Shown piece by piece: positions 41,751 to 53,799 of a stretch of 64,000 bases of DNA. This DNA is from Elmis aenea (taxonomy: Eukaryota > Arthropoda > Insecta > Coleoptera > Elmidae). The notes beneath the pieces were generated by a model. It saw only the letters and a program-made list of their open reading frames with translations. It was not told where the DNA came from and did no database searches. Positions within the stretch are counted from its first letter, which is position 1, and each line of letters begins with the position of its first letter. Where the stretch lies: positions 10,318,575 through 10,382,574 of the forward strand of contig OX393576.1 of assembly GCA_947652605.1 (NCBI GenBank), given 5' to 3'. Position numbers and translations under genes: made by a program.

Positions 41751-42546
41751 ACAGGGTGTTTCATAAATATTGCGAAAAAATTCAGTTGGTGATTCCTTAT
41801 CGAAAATTAAGGGTGGTCTTTCATATAAAATTTTTTCCTTAGACGTATCCTTTCCGAGTTAAAGGGGAGCGTAAAATTAGGTTTTTATTTTATTTCTCAA
41901 ATTTGGATAAATGTAGGAGAATGATATTTAGTAGATGTTTTATACTTATTAAAAGGTTTCCCATAGTAATATTTTTAATCATCTCCCACCTTCACAGGAA
42001 GCTGAAAAGTGCGACCCCTGTTGGTTTTTTATCAGAACTTTTTGGTGGGTTGAAATTTTGCAATTAAAAAAAAATTAAAGCTTAATTTATTAAGAAATTT
42101 TATTTGTTCTTTAGTTGTTCTCGAAAACCTACCATTTTTAAGTAAAAAATAAAACAAGTCAACATGAACCATCAAATAATATTCCAATATAAAACCACTC
42201 ATTTTGGTGGTTGCCATGGTTTGTTTATGTTCATATTGGCTAGAATTGACGGGCGTTATAGCGTAGTCGCCGCGTTAACCTCAAAATGCATTACACCCGT
42301 CAATTCTACCCAATATGAACATAAACAAACCTTTCAATAAGTATAAAACATCTACCAAATATCATTGTCCTACATTTATCCAAATTTGAGAAATAAAATA
42401 AAAACCTAATTTTACTGCTCTTGTTTAGGGGGGTGTAACTCAGAAAGGAGACGTCTAAGGAAAAAATGTTATATCAAAGACCCACCTTAATTTTTGATAA
42501 GGAATCACCACCTGATTTTTTTCGCAATATTTATGAAACACCCTGT
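41751..42546. repeat. Foldback element, family F1 copy 2
   Basis: Best preserved copy. The left end ACAGGGTGTTTCATAAATAT is exactly inverted at the right end (42527-42546). Arms share GATTCCTTATCGAAAATTAA and the AAAACCTAATTTTAC and ATTTATCCAAATTTGAG blocks. A smaller palindrome is inserted at 42219-42331. Confidence 0.82.
42219..42331. repeat. Small palindromic element nested in foldback copy 2
   Basis: GTTTGTTTATGTTCATATTGG and its complement form about 36-bp arms, continuing as TAGAATTGACGGG, around a 40-bp centre containing GCGTAGTCGCCGCG. Confidence 0.65.
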
Positions 42547-43389
42547 ATATAAAAATAACCCGCAGGAATAAATAAATCGCAAAAAAAGCAAATTCTCAGT
42601 TCGACTTTTGAGTTTTTGGTCGAGTTTCAGGACCAGATTTTTCTCAAGTTTTTTGTTCGAGTTTTAAGTTGTTTAAACAGTTCGAAGTGCGAGGGTCCAC
42701 CGTATCCGCTACTTGTTGAAAAAAAGTTGCGTGAATGTAGACTTATAGAATCAATATTTACTTAGTTGCATGTACTTTTATTGTTAATTTGATTAATAAA
42801 GGAAATGCATCGACTAATTTGTGTTAATGACCGGCGGACACTCGTTAAAAAAAAAAACAATACCCTTTAAAGTGACTTAATTTATTCCTGTTATGCATTT
42901 CCATTGTTTCTCAACATTTTGCTTGGTGAAAAAATTTGCATTTAATAAAATTTTTAATAGGTTTTTACATAAACATACACCGTAGCGTTTTTTAATGCCA
43001 CCAAGGGTCGAGAAGGTCGTTGATTTTATATTATAATCGGTTTTTGAACCAACACCGTCGACCCATTTTTTCGGATTTGTTCTATTTGATCACTAAACAT
43101 TACTTTAAGGTAAATCTAGTGAATAAATTTTATTTTAACAGTAAATATTTGCATTTTTTTAAACAATAGATAAGCAAAGTAAATATTCGAAAGGTATAAA
43201 AGCAAGGGCATCTGAAACTGTTAACCCTGAAATTAAGACATTCAAAAATAATTTTGATACATCACATAGGTAACTACTCAAAGATAGTTTAAAAATCTGG
43301 CTTAAGTTAATTTAATCATGCAACGTCTCATCTTCCTATCCTTTTTCTTCATTCGTCTTCACCGTAAGACGTAAAGGCTACCTTTCATC

Positions 43390-43690
43390 CTACGTATGTA
43401 CGTTTAATATATAAAAAAAAATATCAAATATTTATCGCAAAATATGCTCAAAAAATTATTTAACTATTTTCATGAGAGACTCATATAGAAATAATATCAT
43501 CTCTTCGTTAGTAGCTTTTTTATAAGTAGATTTTTTGAAAAAGAAAGCTACTGACCCTGAGACTAGTCTCAAAAGTGGTCCAACATTTTTACAGTACCTT
43601 CTTCGTAGAATGACGCAAGTAATTTTTAAATAAATGTATATGTTCATTATAAAAGTAATTTAGGTATATTGTTCTTTGTTTTGTCAAAAA
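43390..43690. repeat. Segmental duplication, copy 1
   Basis: About 300 bp alignable to 45130-45450, sharing ATTTATCGCAAAATATG, ATTATTTAACTATTTTCATG, AAAAGTGGTCCAACATTTTT and GTATATGTTCATTATAAAAG. Confidence 0.75.
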
Positions 43691-44124
43691 AAAATAGGTA
43701 GGGGGGACCGGGGATGAAAGTAACATTTTTTTGTTTTTATTTAATTTCTCATAGAGTAAAACAAGTTTTTTACATCCAAATTGATTTAATGATAGATTGG
43801 ACATTTGTCTTCCTTCCAAAATATTTATTTAATATGTTTCGTAAAGCATACGTGAGAAATTTGTTTTTTTTTTGTAAAAAGACAGCTGTTACTTACAACC
43901 TCAACGTTGGGGCTAAAAGTAACAATGGCCGGAACGGCAAAATAATTTACACAACTCATAAGTAGTGGGTAAATATATAAGTATTAATCAACAAAATTAA
44001 TATTTCATTCCAAAATACACATTAGCTAAATGAAAAAATGTGATACAAAAAAATACAACAAATTGGAAAATTAACATGACAAGTTTTGTATGTTCTCATC
44101 TACGAAGAAAATCACGAATTATGT

Positions 44125-44943
44125 GCTAAGAGTAGGGATTGCAATCCCGATCAAATTTTACGATCCCGGGATTTCGGGATTGAAGATGTTTTAATCCCGG
44201 GATCCCGGGATTATATATAATGTGAAGTATTTGCTTCAAAACAGAAGCTAATGCAGTGTATATATATTTTTTGATTACAAATGATTTACATAATTATTGA
44301 ATAATTTAGTAATTACCAATTATTTTTATTAACTTTTTATTTAATTTGTTTCCTCTATAATTTCTGTTAATTTGTTTTAATTATATCATAGGTGCAAAGA
44401 TGTTAATAATAATTGAAAAATATATATTTATATACCTACCGTACCTATTATGTTTTATTATTATAGAAATAATCGAATTATTAGATATAACATTTAAATA
44501 AATGAATAAACTTATTATACATTAAAATACTTAATTACATAAACATAAATTTGCTGAAACTGTTAAAAACTCAAACAAAGCACAACTTTAATTCACTAAA
44601 AATTTAAAAAATAGACTGTTGTATAAGTAACAAAAATAAAAGAAATTAGCATGATTATTATCTTAGTACAAGAATTTTTTTAAACTTTGTTATCATACAT
44701 AAGACGGCGAGCGGCGACGTAAACAAGCTTAAACTTGCAGAATTGCATCGTTCAACTTATTCACGTTGAGTAGATACCAACTATGAGCAATTTTTTTTAC
44801 AAAATAATGTACCTACTATAGTTAAATTTTTTAAATCCCGAAAATCCCGGAATTCTACATTTAAAATCCCGGGATTTTCGAGACCAAAAAGCGACCGGGA
44901 TCCCAGGATCCCGAATCCCGTGATTGCAATCCCTAGCTAAGAG
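44125..44943. mobile_element. Non-autonomous hAT element between two duplicated segments
   Basis: Element 44133-44935 (803 bp) has ends TAGGGATTGCAATCCCG and, inverted, GATTGCAATCCCTA. Perfect 8-bp duplication GCTAAGAG on both sides. Both termini carry repeated ATCCCGGGAT palindromes, analogous to the CCGG-centred units of the hAT at 30033. No transposase frame. Confidence 0.88.
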
Positions 44944-44974
44944 TGAACATTTGCAAGTGAAAACATTGATTGGG

Positions 44975-45128
44975 GACTGTTACTTTTCTCGAAAACCGGA
45001 AATGATAGAATATTATTGAAAACGGTTCTGAGTTTGTCTCAAAAAATTTTTGGTTATTTAACCGTTTCTCTATCTTAAATATTAACCGAGATACCCATGC
45101 AATCCCATTGAATTTGGACCACACTGTA
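44975..45128. repeat. Terminal fragment of the large palindromic family at 52783
   Basis: ATTAACCGAGATACCCATGC and GAATTTGGACCACACTGTAC match, inverted, the left end at 52783 (TACAGGGTGGACCAAATTCG). Confidence 0.5.
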
Positions 45129-45129
45129 C

Positions 45130-45450
45130 ATTTAATATAAAGAAAAATTATCAAATATTTATCGCAAAATATGCCCAAAAAATTATTTAACTATTTTCAT
45201 GAGGAGACTCATACAGAAACGTTATCATCTCTTCGTTAGAAGCTTTTCTATAAAAAGATTTTGACAAAGAAATAAGCTACTGACGCTGAGACTAGTGTCA
45301 AAAGTGGTCCAACATTTTTACAGTACCTTCTTCATGGAATAACATTTTTTACAATACCTTCATAGAATAACACAAGTAATTTTTAAACAAACTTGTATAT
45401 GTTCATTATAAAAGTGATGTAGGTACATTGTTCTTTGTTTTGTTGCCAAA
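45130..45450. repeat. Segmental duplication, copy 2
   Basis: Partner of 43390-43690. It has a local extra duplication near 45325-45375 (TTTTTACAGTACCTTC / TTTTTACAATACCTTC) absent from copy 1. Confidence 0.75.
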
Positions 45451-46629
45451 TAATTTTTTTAGGTGCCATTTAAAAAAAAAACTTTACTTATTGAAATTAA
45501 ACACTTATAGTTGTTTTATCATAATTTAACAATATGATCATTTGAAATAGGCACTTAAAAATTTTTAAATTGAGTAAATTATGAAAGTCTGAAACGAAAT
45601 AATTCCATTTACATTATTACTTACGGGGAAATTTAATTCAAAAGTCAAACCACTTTGCATTAATAAAAGCGACTGAAATTTTTTTGGATTTGAAAGTTGA
45701 TCATTATAAAAAACCCTTGTTAAGCTTGAAAAACCAAACCATTTTCTCCTAAACTTTCGTTTAGAGGTTTAGACACACAATTCGTCTTTATGACCTACTA
45801 ATAATTGATTATTTTGAAATTTACCTCAAGAAGATCTTTACCAAAAGTATTAAAATGTTCACTTAAAAGATACTAAATATGCTATATAACTTATTTTTTC
45901 TATGACCACTAATGTAAATTACTCTTACCCTACAGCCTGCATGCATAGTAAGGGAGTTCCTACGCACGGTAAGCAAAAAGTACAGTTTTTTTTAAAGAAA
46001 TGATCAAAGTAGACTCACGTCAAACACTTCCTGCGTTCCTAGTAAGTGAGTTATAACGCACGGTAAGCAAAACGCTCACTTGTCTAGAAATGTCAAAGTA
46101 GACTTACGTCAAAATTGACAAGACAACGTAATTACGTGTGTGTATTAGCCAAAACGCCGTTAAAATCGTAGGTATTATGTGATCGTAGAAAAAGTATGAT
46201 ACATAACACGAGTTGTAAGGCAATTGCACGTGGAAATACGCACTCGCCGCTACGCTACAAGTATTGTTATTTAATATACTATTAAAAAATATAACACTAG
46301 TTGAATAAAGTCTTTCTTTATTTAAATTTATTCGCCATTTGATAACATTTTTAAGGTCATTTCTAAAAAAAACAAATTATGTTATAAAGGTACTAGTGAT
46401 CCTTGGGACTTCCTGTACAAATTTGCTTGGCTTCAAAAGCAGATTTTTTTAAGGTTTTGTATGAAGTGTTCGACACTTCTCTAGATAATATTTAAACACG
46501 ATGGTATATAAGACGTCAATTATTTAGCATACCGAGTTGATTTAAAAACAGTAGGTATTTATTTACCAAGGCCAAAAAGTGTAACAGGCAAGGCCGAAAA
46601 AGTACGTTTTGGCCGAGGTGCATATTACA
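45451..46629. other. AT-rich intergenic sequence
   Basis: No gene. Near 45940-46100 two short related segments (CGCACGGTAAGCAAAA at about 45964 and 46056) form a roughly 90-bp direct repeat. Confidence 0.4.
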
Positions 46630-46876
46630 TTTTTTGTGCGATCGAATTAAAAACAATTTAAATTTTTAGTAATTTTCAAAATTATAGGTTAGAAACTACG
46701 CGACAATCTGTCACTGACAGATGACGGCGTATGTACTGCATTACCGGCCCTCTCCTTAGCAACGGCCGTAAAAGTTACTTTTACGGCCGTTGCTAAGGAT
46801 AGGGCCGGTAATGCAGTACTTTATGGTTGCTAACGCGTCCGTCAAACAGCTGTTTCTAGTACGATCGCACAAAAAA
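46630..46876. repeat. Palindromic miniature element with strong GC-rich hairpin
   Basis: Ends TTTTTTGTGCGATCG and CGATCGCACAAAAAA. At its centre, 46733-46819 is an almost perfect 43-bp inverted repeat (GTACTGCATTACCGGCCCTC, one mismatch, single-base loop). Confidence 0.78.
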
Positions 46877-46879
46877 GAT

Positions 46880-49800
46880 ATTTTTGCAATTATAGATAAT
46901 ACAAAAATGTTAATAGGTACCTTCCATTTTAACAAGTTAGTAACTTAAAAAACTAATTTTGGCTTCTTTGCATAACACAAAACCGCTGTCAACAACTGTG
47001 ACAGGCTTTAAATAAAATTCTTATGTTTGTATAAAACACATAGGTATACAGCCCGAATAATTTATTATGGTCAAATTGTAACGGGAGTCCTAGTTTTCAT
47101 GTTACTGATAAGACAAAGCAAATTTGACTTGTAGCAGTTTCATTTTATTTACATAGCTATAAAAATTTAATGTTCTTTTCTAACGAATTTTAAAAAAGAG
47201 TGATTTTTAAATTAAATAAAAGACGTACTCACAAATAAAAATAAATAATGTAGCAAAGCTACCGTGCACAATTAATAATTAAAAGTAACTTTCCGTCAGG
47301 CGAAATGAACAATGGACTATTTTTTAAATGTTGGATTAGTAATTTATATAAAAAGTAAATCAATCAAATTACAACAATGTGATTGTAAACATTTATCCTA
47401 GCCAACGCCAAGCAAAAGTTTTACAACGGATTGATCTAAAATTCGTTTAAGTACAAGACTAAACACATTTTTAAGGCAGAGCCTTTTAAATTAACGGGAA
47501 ACAAATGCACAGAAGATTTAATTTTAAAAAAATGTAATAGTACAACTGCCATCTTAAAAGATACAGTATTTAGGAGCATTTAGACTGTTGCCTAGGTTGC
47601 CTTTCTACTAATTGAACTTCGACTAGGCTATTAAATAACGAATTCAAAATTTGCAAACAATTTTGTTGATATCTTAAAAAGATATAGCAGAGACGCAATA
47701 TAGCGTTAAGTACACTTAGTTTAGTTTTAACTGGATATACAGACAAGAATTGTTATAATTCTTAAAATTTTTATTTCAAAGTCACCTTTAATGTTCAATT
47801 AAAGCTGTGAAGTCCCACTACAAAAAAGAAATGTTTTCGTATAATTTAGTTTATTAAATTGTATGTTTTGCATTTTGCTATAAGAACAACAGCCTTCCCA
47901 AAGAAATTAAATTAGGAAAGCGAACTTTGAAGTAAATTTATACTCACAAAGGGAATGTAGACCACAGGTTTTGAATTAAAGTCCTGTTTTAAAATAGTCG
48001 ATGTATAATCATGTATTTTAATAACTACAGTAACATTAAAAAAATATATAACGAAAACAAATGTGACATACAAACTCTCATCGAAATTCCATTTTAAAAA
48101 AAGGGGAATCTCCCTTATGATAGTTAACTTAATAGGTTTAAATTTAGCAAAGTTGTTTACTTAATAATAAACATATTACAACATATTTTGAATATCGGCG
48201 ACCGTTTTGAAAGAAATAATTAAACAAATAATTTTTTTATTTACGAAAAATTAAAAATCTTGTACAAACTTCCTTAGAGCAACTTTTTATTCTTAACTCC
48301 TTTTGGTTACTTGATTAGTTGTGTGTTTTTAACATTATACTTTGTACTTTCTAAAGGCTTTATATTTAAATTTCATGCAGTTGGCTAGGACTTTGTTTCA
48401 TTCCAAAATTTTATCATTTGATTGTAACACTTTTATTAATAAAGAAGCCATAAAAATAGTTTTTACGAAATCAACATACCCTTGAAAAAAACAAAAAACT
48501 ATTTACATTTTTGAAAAAACTTTGATTTGCAATTTTTTTAGTGCTTTTTGTTTCAAAATCAACAAAAGCTATTAAAAGTTATTAAATTTGTATCGGTAAC
48601 GTTCAAACAAATTTGTTCCGCAAAAGAGTAATGGCATAAAGATTTTGTCCGTATTTTATTTTTTTCAATTCGATAAACCATAAGGCAATTATGGTGAGAG
48701 ACAGGCTGCAGTTTTTGTTTTAATTTTCTAAAAAAAAAACAAAAAAGAGTCAATAAAAATATTGTCTTTATTGGATTTGTAATAACCAATCCACTTAGCA
48801 ACTCAAAATCTCTTAATCAGGCCCTGGATATTATTCTTAAATTTTAGCTACTCAGCATGCTAACACTTGCATTATGTTAGCCTAAACACGATTGAAATTA
48901 AAAACCTGAGGTTTTCAGGGTACAAACTCAAAAAATAAATACTTCAATGAAAGGTTTTAATTTTTTTTTAAGTTTAACCAATTTTAAATTTTGTGGAACA
49001 AGGTAATCTGAAAAACGTATTTTTGTAAACTTTCAAAAGTTTTATTTGACTATATTTTGGCATATTTTAACTGGTTTTTTAAATTTAAATAAAAATCTAA
49101 GTCACTGTTGTTGTCTACGGTTTTGGGATTTTAGGAGCTTCATAATTTTTGGACGTAAACTGTATCCCTTATAATTTTTACACTTGTTAATTTTGCATCT
49201 TATTTTAATTTCTAATAATTTTGAATTCATAAATCTGGGTCTCAGCTTCTAAGCCTAGTTTAAAATTAGTATGCTCCAAAGATATTTTTTAGTATTCACA
49301 TGGACGTAAAGGCCCGAAAACAACCCATTGAATTCGAAAAATAGAGCTACAATCACTGTACAACAATACTTTAACTGTAGCTACCAATCAACAGGCATAC
49401 CAAAGTCTGTATTTGGTAAATTACCACAAATTTGCATAAAATTACGCACAGAAAAAAGTCAGTTAACAATTTTAACAGCTAAAACACTTGAATTCAAATT
49501 ACCCTTGACCCTTAAGGAAGTTTTATTACGAAACTGCTCTTGAAAATTACGTCTTTTTTGATCATTTTTAAGGTAATCACAAAAAAAAAAGAATAACTTT
49601 ATATCCTCCACCTAAAAATGGTTGCCTAATAACATATATAATATTGATATCCGGTTTGACGATTTAAGAGAAAGTTAAAGTAAAAAATGCAAATCAAATT
49701 ATTTCAAATGATAATTAATGAGAAGCAAATAAAAAAAAACCTGTAAAATTGAAAGTGGAAGTAACACTGAGACAGTCTTTCTATCACTTCCCGTTATAAC

Positions 49801-50040
49801 AGTTTAATTACAAACAAAAAGAAAGAACAGGTTATAGATTATCATAAATACAATTTATATAAACTAGCAACTTGTTACTAAACGTAGGTATATGAGACAA
49901 ATAACATTATAATTCAACGTGGAAAATGACTTTCAGTTTTGTAACTTTTAACACATTAAAATTTTTGACAAAACAATCGTGCGTACAAAATATAAATATA
50001 TGGACCATGTATTAATAACAGTGGTGTAAGTCCTATTAAA
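46880..50040. other. 3.2 kb AT-rich intergenic sequence without recognised features
   Basis: I see no coding similarity, terminal repeats or tRNA-like folds on either strand. The open frames here are short and of random composition. Confidence 0.45.
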
Positions 50041-50811
50041 TATTTATGTAATTTATGTTAAACAAAAATATGTAAATTGTAATTACTTCATTAGTCTTCA
50101 CTACTAATTTAATAATTATTTAATTATGAAATGTTTTACAATAAAATTAAATTATTTAACTTTAAACAACACAACGCACTAACTATGGGTTATTTTCCAG
50201 ACAATGTTTTGCAAATATAATACTTTTCAATATAATATTTTAATATTGGCCAAAATAACGAAATTTTTAAGAGTACCTACTTTACATTTGTAAATTCGCT
50301 ATGTAAAAAAAAGTTGGTGTAAAATTAAAAATTAAAGGAACGTTTAAACTACATTTGTTTAAATTTTTTCATTGGTGTAAAATTAAAAACAAATAATGTT
50401 CAAACTAAATTAAAATGATTTAAGTTTGTAAATATTTGTGTTATTTATGTAAAACAAAAATATGAAAATTGTAATTACTTTATTAGTCTTCACTACTAAT
50501 TAAATAATTATGAAATTATGAAATTTTTTACTATAAAATTAAATAATTTAACTTTAAACAACACTTTACAACTTTAAACGCACTAACTATGGGTTAATTT
50601 CCAGACAATGGCCATACACTTTACAAATGTAAAGTATTCTTAAAAATTTCGTTATTTTGGCCAATATTATTATTCTGTATTATAAAGTAGTATATTTGCA
50701 ATACATACATATGCAATGTATTGCAAATATACTACTTTATAATACAGAATAATAATATTGGCCAAAATAACGAAATGTTTAAGAATACTTTACATTTGTA
50801 AAGTGTATGGC
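50041..50811. repeat. Local duplication plus 201-bp palindrome
   Basis: 50041-50206 and 50437-50610 are near-identical direct copies (TATTAGTCTTCACTACTAAT-like, CGCACTAACTATGGGTTA), period about 400 bp. Immediately after, 50611-50811 is a near-perfect palindrome (GCCATACACTTTACAAATGT to its complement) centred near 50711. Part of one palindrome arm (ATTGGCCAAAATAACGAAAT) also occurs at about 50246. Confidence 0.8.
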
Positions 50812-50819
50812 ATACGCAC

Positions 50820-51390
50820 AAAGATTCAAACATACAAAACAAATTATAATCGTACTCATTATAAATAGATTAAAGTTTACAAAAATAAAAATATTTTTTT
50901 TATCTTGTAAACCAAACAGAGCTCTTGTAAGGGTTTAACTTCTGGGAAATATGTTAAAAAAAATATATTTTTTATTCATTATTTATATAAAATTTATAGT
51001 AATAATAAAATGTTTAAACTAAAAAACGTATAGCGCATTTGCATTTGGTTATTTCAAAAAATATTAGAAAACATTAAACTTTGATATTAGTTACTAATAT
51101 TTTAAATGTTCACAAATATTTTAACAATTTAAATGATATAATAAAATTTAAATTTGAAAAAATTAGAGGACTTACAGAAAATATGTGGAAAAAATTAATG
51201 CTTTGTTATTCATTATAAATACAATATTTTAAAAAACAGTTTGAAGTCCCATTTAAAAAAATTAAATATGAAAAAATTTTTGGTACTTTGGTACATTGGG
51301 GTTAAAAAAAAATATGTGACTTAAAATAATTCTGTTATTTATCAATGGTTTATGATAAATTTAAAAAAATTTAACTTAAAAAAAAAGTAG
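50820..51390. other. AT-rich sequence, no feature
   Basis: No recognisable gene or repeat end. Confidence 0.4.
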
Positions 51391-51399
51391 GTCACTTAC

Positions 51400-51790
51400 A
51401 TTGGCTTCTTCCAAGAAATATAATCCAAAAGCGACAATAGAAATTTGCAAAATTACAAATCGCGCAAAAAAAAATGCGAGCTCTCGGAGCGCGAACGTAA
51501 AACTGGCGGACGCTAAAGAACTAACGTGCTTTTATATGAAAAATACCAAGCGACACCGGTAGATAAGATAGCAGTCAAGTCTAGCGGAATCACCGCGTAC
51601 ACCAACGTGTTCTTCACGGCAACACGCAGTACAAAGTACAAACGAGGATCCCGGCATCTTACAAACGCGTGGATCACGCCATATCTTTGGCGCACCGTGG
51701 ATTCGTCGATTCGGCTACGTGGTGGCGTGATCCGGTAACCGCTAACTCCCCGCTACGTGAGGTGTCCACCATCGTTCCGGTCTAATATTG
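51400..51790 (-). promoter_or_regulatory. GC-rich island; candidate distant promoter and non-coding 5' exon
   Basis: 51480-51790 is much richer in G, C and CpG than its surroundings and shows no repeat ends. On the minus strand, sequence running down to 51400 ends ...GAAGCCAAT then GTAAGTGACC, a strong splice donor. No host gene except the desaturase lies downstream on this strand, so this could be an alternative 5' exon of that gene, 15.8 kb from its ATG. Inferred; it could equally belong to an unseen non-coding RNA. Confidence 0.3.
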
Positions 51791-51799
51791 GGTTAGGTT

Positions 51800-52780
51800 A
51801 TGTATACCTCGTATGAACTTGCATATAGGCATAGGCAGTAGAATCGTTACACGTAATCGTTGTAAACAAAAAAATAGTTTTTAAATAGTGACTAATAGAA
51901 ACAACGTGAGCTATTAATAACTCTGTCGAGTGCGTGACGCAACAACTGGTGTTACTCCTTCCTCATTGACGAATTGACGTTCCCCCGTTTTAATTTTTTT
52001 ATACAATTGATAAAGAACCATCACTTATAAAAAAAAACACGTGACTTACTTACAAACTTGTATATATTTTTTCCAATAAACTCCGCCAGTTTCGAAACTA
52101 CCGTTTCTTCATCAGTAGCTTGCTTAATGGAAGGTGCAATTTCGTAAAACGCACCTCTCGTAGGTATATTTTAAAAATATTCTCTAAATAAAGCCTTGCA
52201 AATTTTATTACGAAACAGGCACACAACTTGCATCAACACTATTAATGAATGCTATTGTAAAAACGACCATGAACGTCGACTTTTTAGTCACCAAGAATAT
52301 GGTGACCTCGACATTGACTTTCAACTTCAGTGAAACATTCGTAAATATTAACTAGGGCACACTACTCGCACAATACATACTTACAGGAGGAAATTACAAG
52401 GATACACATACAATTACCAAAGAAGGCCATATTGACCAAAATCTTAGGACAACCGGGCTTAGGTAGTTAAGAATCAACCACCAAGAAATGTACAGCAAGT
52501 TAAAAAATTAAGGAGTTTGTTGGTAAAAATTTTGTGTTAGCTTTGTTTCTTGCTGTTTAATAATTGCTCTAAAACTGTCTTACTGTGCACAACGTAAAAC
52601 AACGTTTAGGGGTTCAAGCACCTTGCAAAACGATCACGAGCGATTAGAAATAATAAGTATAAGAGTAATAATTACTATTCCTCCGATGCACAGTACGGTC
52701 CATCACATTTGATACAAACCAACCCATGAATGACGAAACGTTGGACTTCCAAAACTATTTTCTGAATTGAAGTTTAGTAT
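51800..52780. other. Intergenic sequence, no gene recognised
   Basis: A short CTCCGCCAGTTTCGAAACTA stretch near 52081 is not repeated elsewhere that I can see. No coding signal. Confidence 0.35.
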
Positions 52781-52782
52781 AC

Positions 52783-53795
52783 AGGGTGGACCAAATTCGA
52801 ATGTTTTACAGGGTATCTCGGTTACCGCAATAGATAGCGAAAATCTGATATCGATCTCTTGGGCTATTTTTTTGAGAAAATAACGCCCATGCAATCAGAT
52901 TTTTTTCTATCGGATTACATTTTGGCACTACAGACGAAAATTGAAATTTCCTCATTTTTGAAATTATGCTATAACTTCTCTATTTATTAAATTAGAACAA
53001 AATGTTATTTAGGTTTTTTTATACAGATTTTTATGCTTAATTAAAAAACAAAAGTACATTCTTTTTAGCCATCTTGACTTTCGAGATATGGATTAAACTT
53101 ACATTTTTTTAAATGGAAACCCTAGTCGGCCATGATTTTATGTGGAAAAGTATTTTTTTTAGCTTTTAAAAAATACATAGTTTTATATACTTGTTGCAAA
53201 AAATAACTGAAATGTGGCCAATTTTGTAAAAATTCGATCATCAAAGTTTGCCATGATTTCGTAAACAAGTGATGTTTGCAATTACTAAACAACTAAACGT
53301 CATTTCGAACTACATTTGTCAACTTTAATTAAAGCAAATCCGTGCATTCTTTTGTATTTTATAACTGTTTATTGTGGTATTGTGAACATGGCTAAATTTG
53401 AACTTTTTGAAAGCTTTAATATGTTAGAATATTACTTTGTAAGTGATAAAAACGTAGCGGTTGCTGCAGAATTTACTTGGCAATGACGTTTAGTTGTTTA
53501 ATAATTGCAAACATCACTAACTTGCTTACGAAATCATGGCAAACTTTGATGATCGAATTTTTACAAAATTGGCCATATCTCGGTTTTTTTTTTACAACAA
53601 ATATATAAAACTATTTATTTTTGAAAAGCTAAAAAAATACTCTTTCACATAAAGTCATAGCCGACTAGGGTTTCCATTTAAAAAAATGTAAGTTTAATCC
53701 ATATCTTGAAAGTCAAGTGGCTAAAAAAAATTATTTTTGTTTTTCAATTAAGCATAAAAATCTGTATAAAAAACCTATAACCTGATAACATTGCC
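52783..53795. mobile_element. Large palindromic element with central coding relic
   Basis: Left end TACAGGGTGGACCAAATTCG at 52783. The arm 52990-53300 is repeated inverted at 53487-53795, with AAACTTTGATGATCGAATTT, GACTAGGGTTTCCATTT and GCATAAAAATCTGTATAAA shared. The right terminal 200 bp are missing. The unpaired centre (about 53300-53486) contains a short open frame at 53388. Confidence 0.75.
53388..53486 (+). pseudogene. 32-codon relic resembling a transposase N-terminus (DUF4817-like)
   Basis: ATG-initiated frame (MAKFELFESFNMLEYYFVSD, then KNVAVAAEFTWQ and stop). The pattern of a hydrophobic helix, a short acidic turn, then KNxxxAAxxx resembles the N-terminal helix-turn-helix segment of DUF4817-type mariner-related transposases. 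It ends just where the inverted arm begins, so the rest of the gene appears to have been lost when the palindrome formed. Similarity judged by eye. Confidence 0.4.
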
Positions 53796-53799
53796 AACA

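Noticed and set aside
43456..43965. Cluster of 60-85 codon frames on both strands
   Set aside because: They fall in a duplicated AT-rich segment, have low-complexity composition, and their counterparts in the copy at 45130 are disrupted.
46880..50040. Possible long non-coding RNA or distant host gene
   Set aside because: No splice-site pairs with supporting open frame, no promoter-like composition and no conserved motif that I could identify.
51513..51738. Overlapping open frames on both strands in the GC-rich island
   Set aside because: Open frames on both strands are expected by chance in GC-rich sequence; no splice context or recognisable domain supports a protein.
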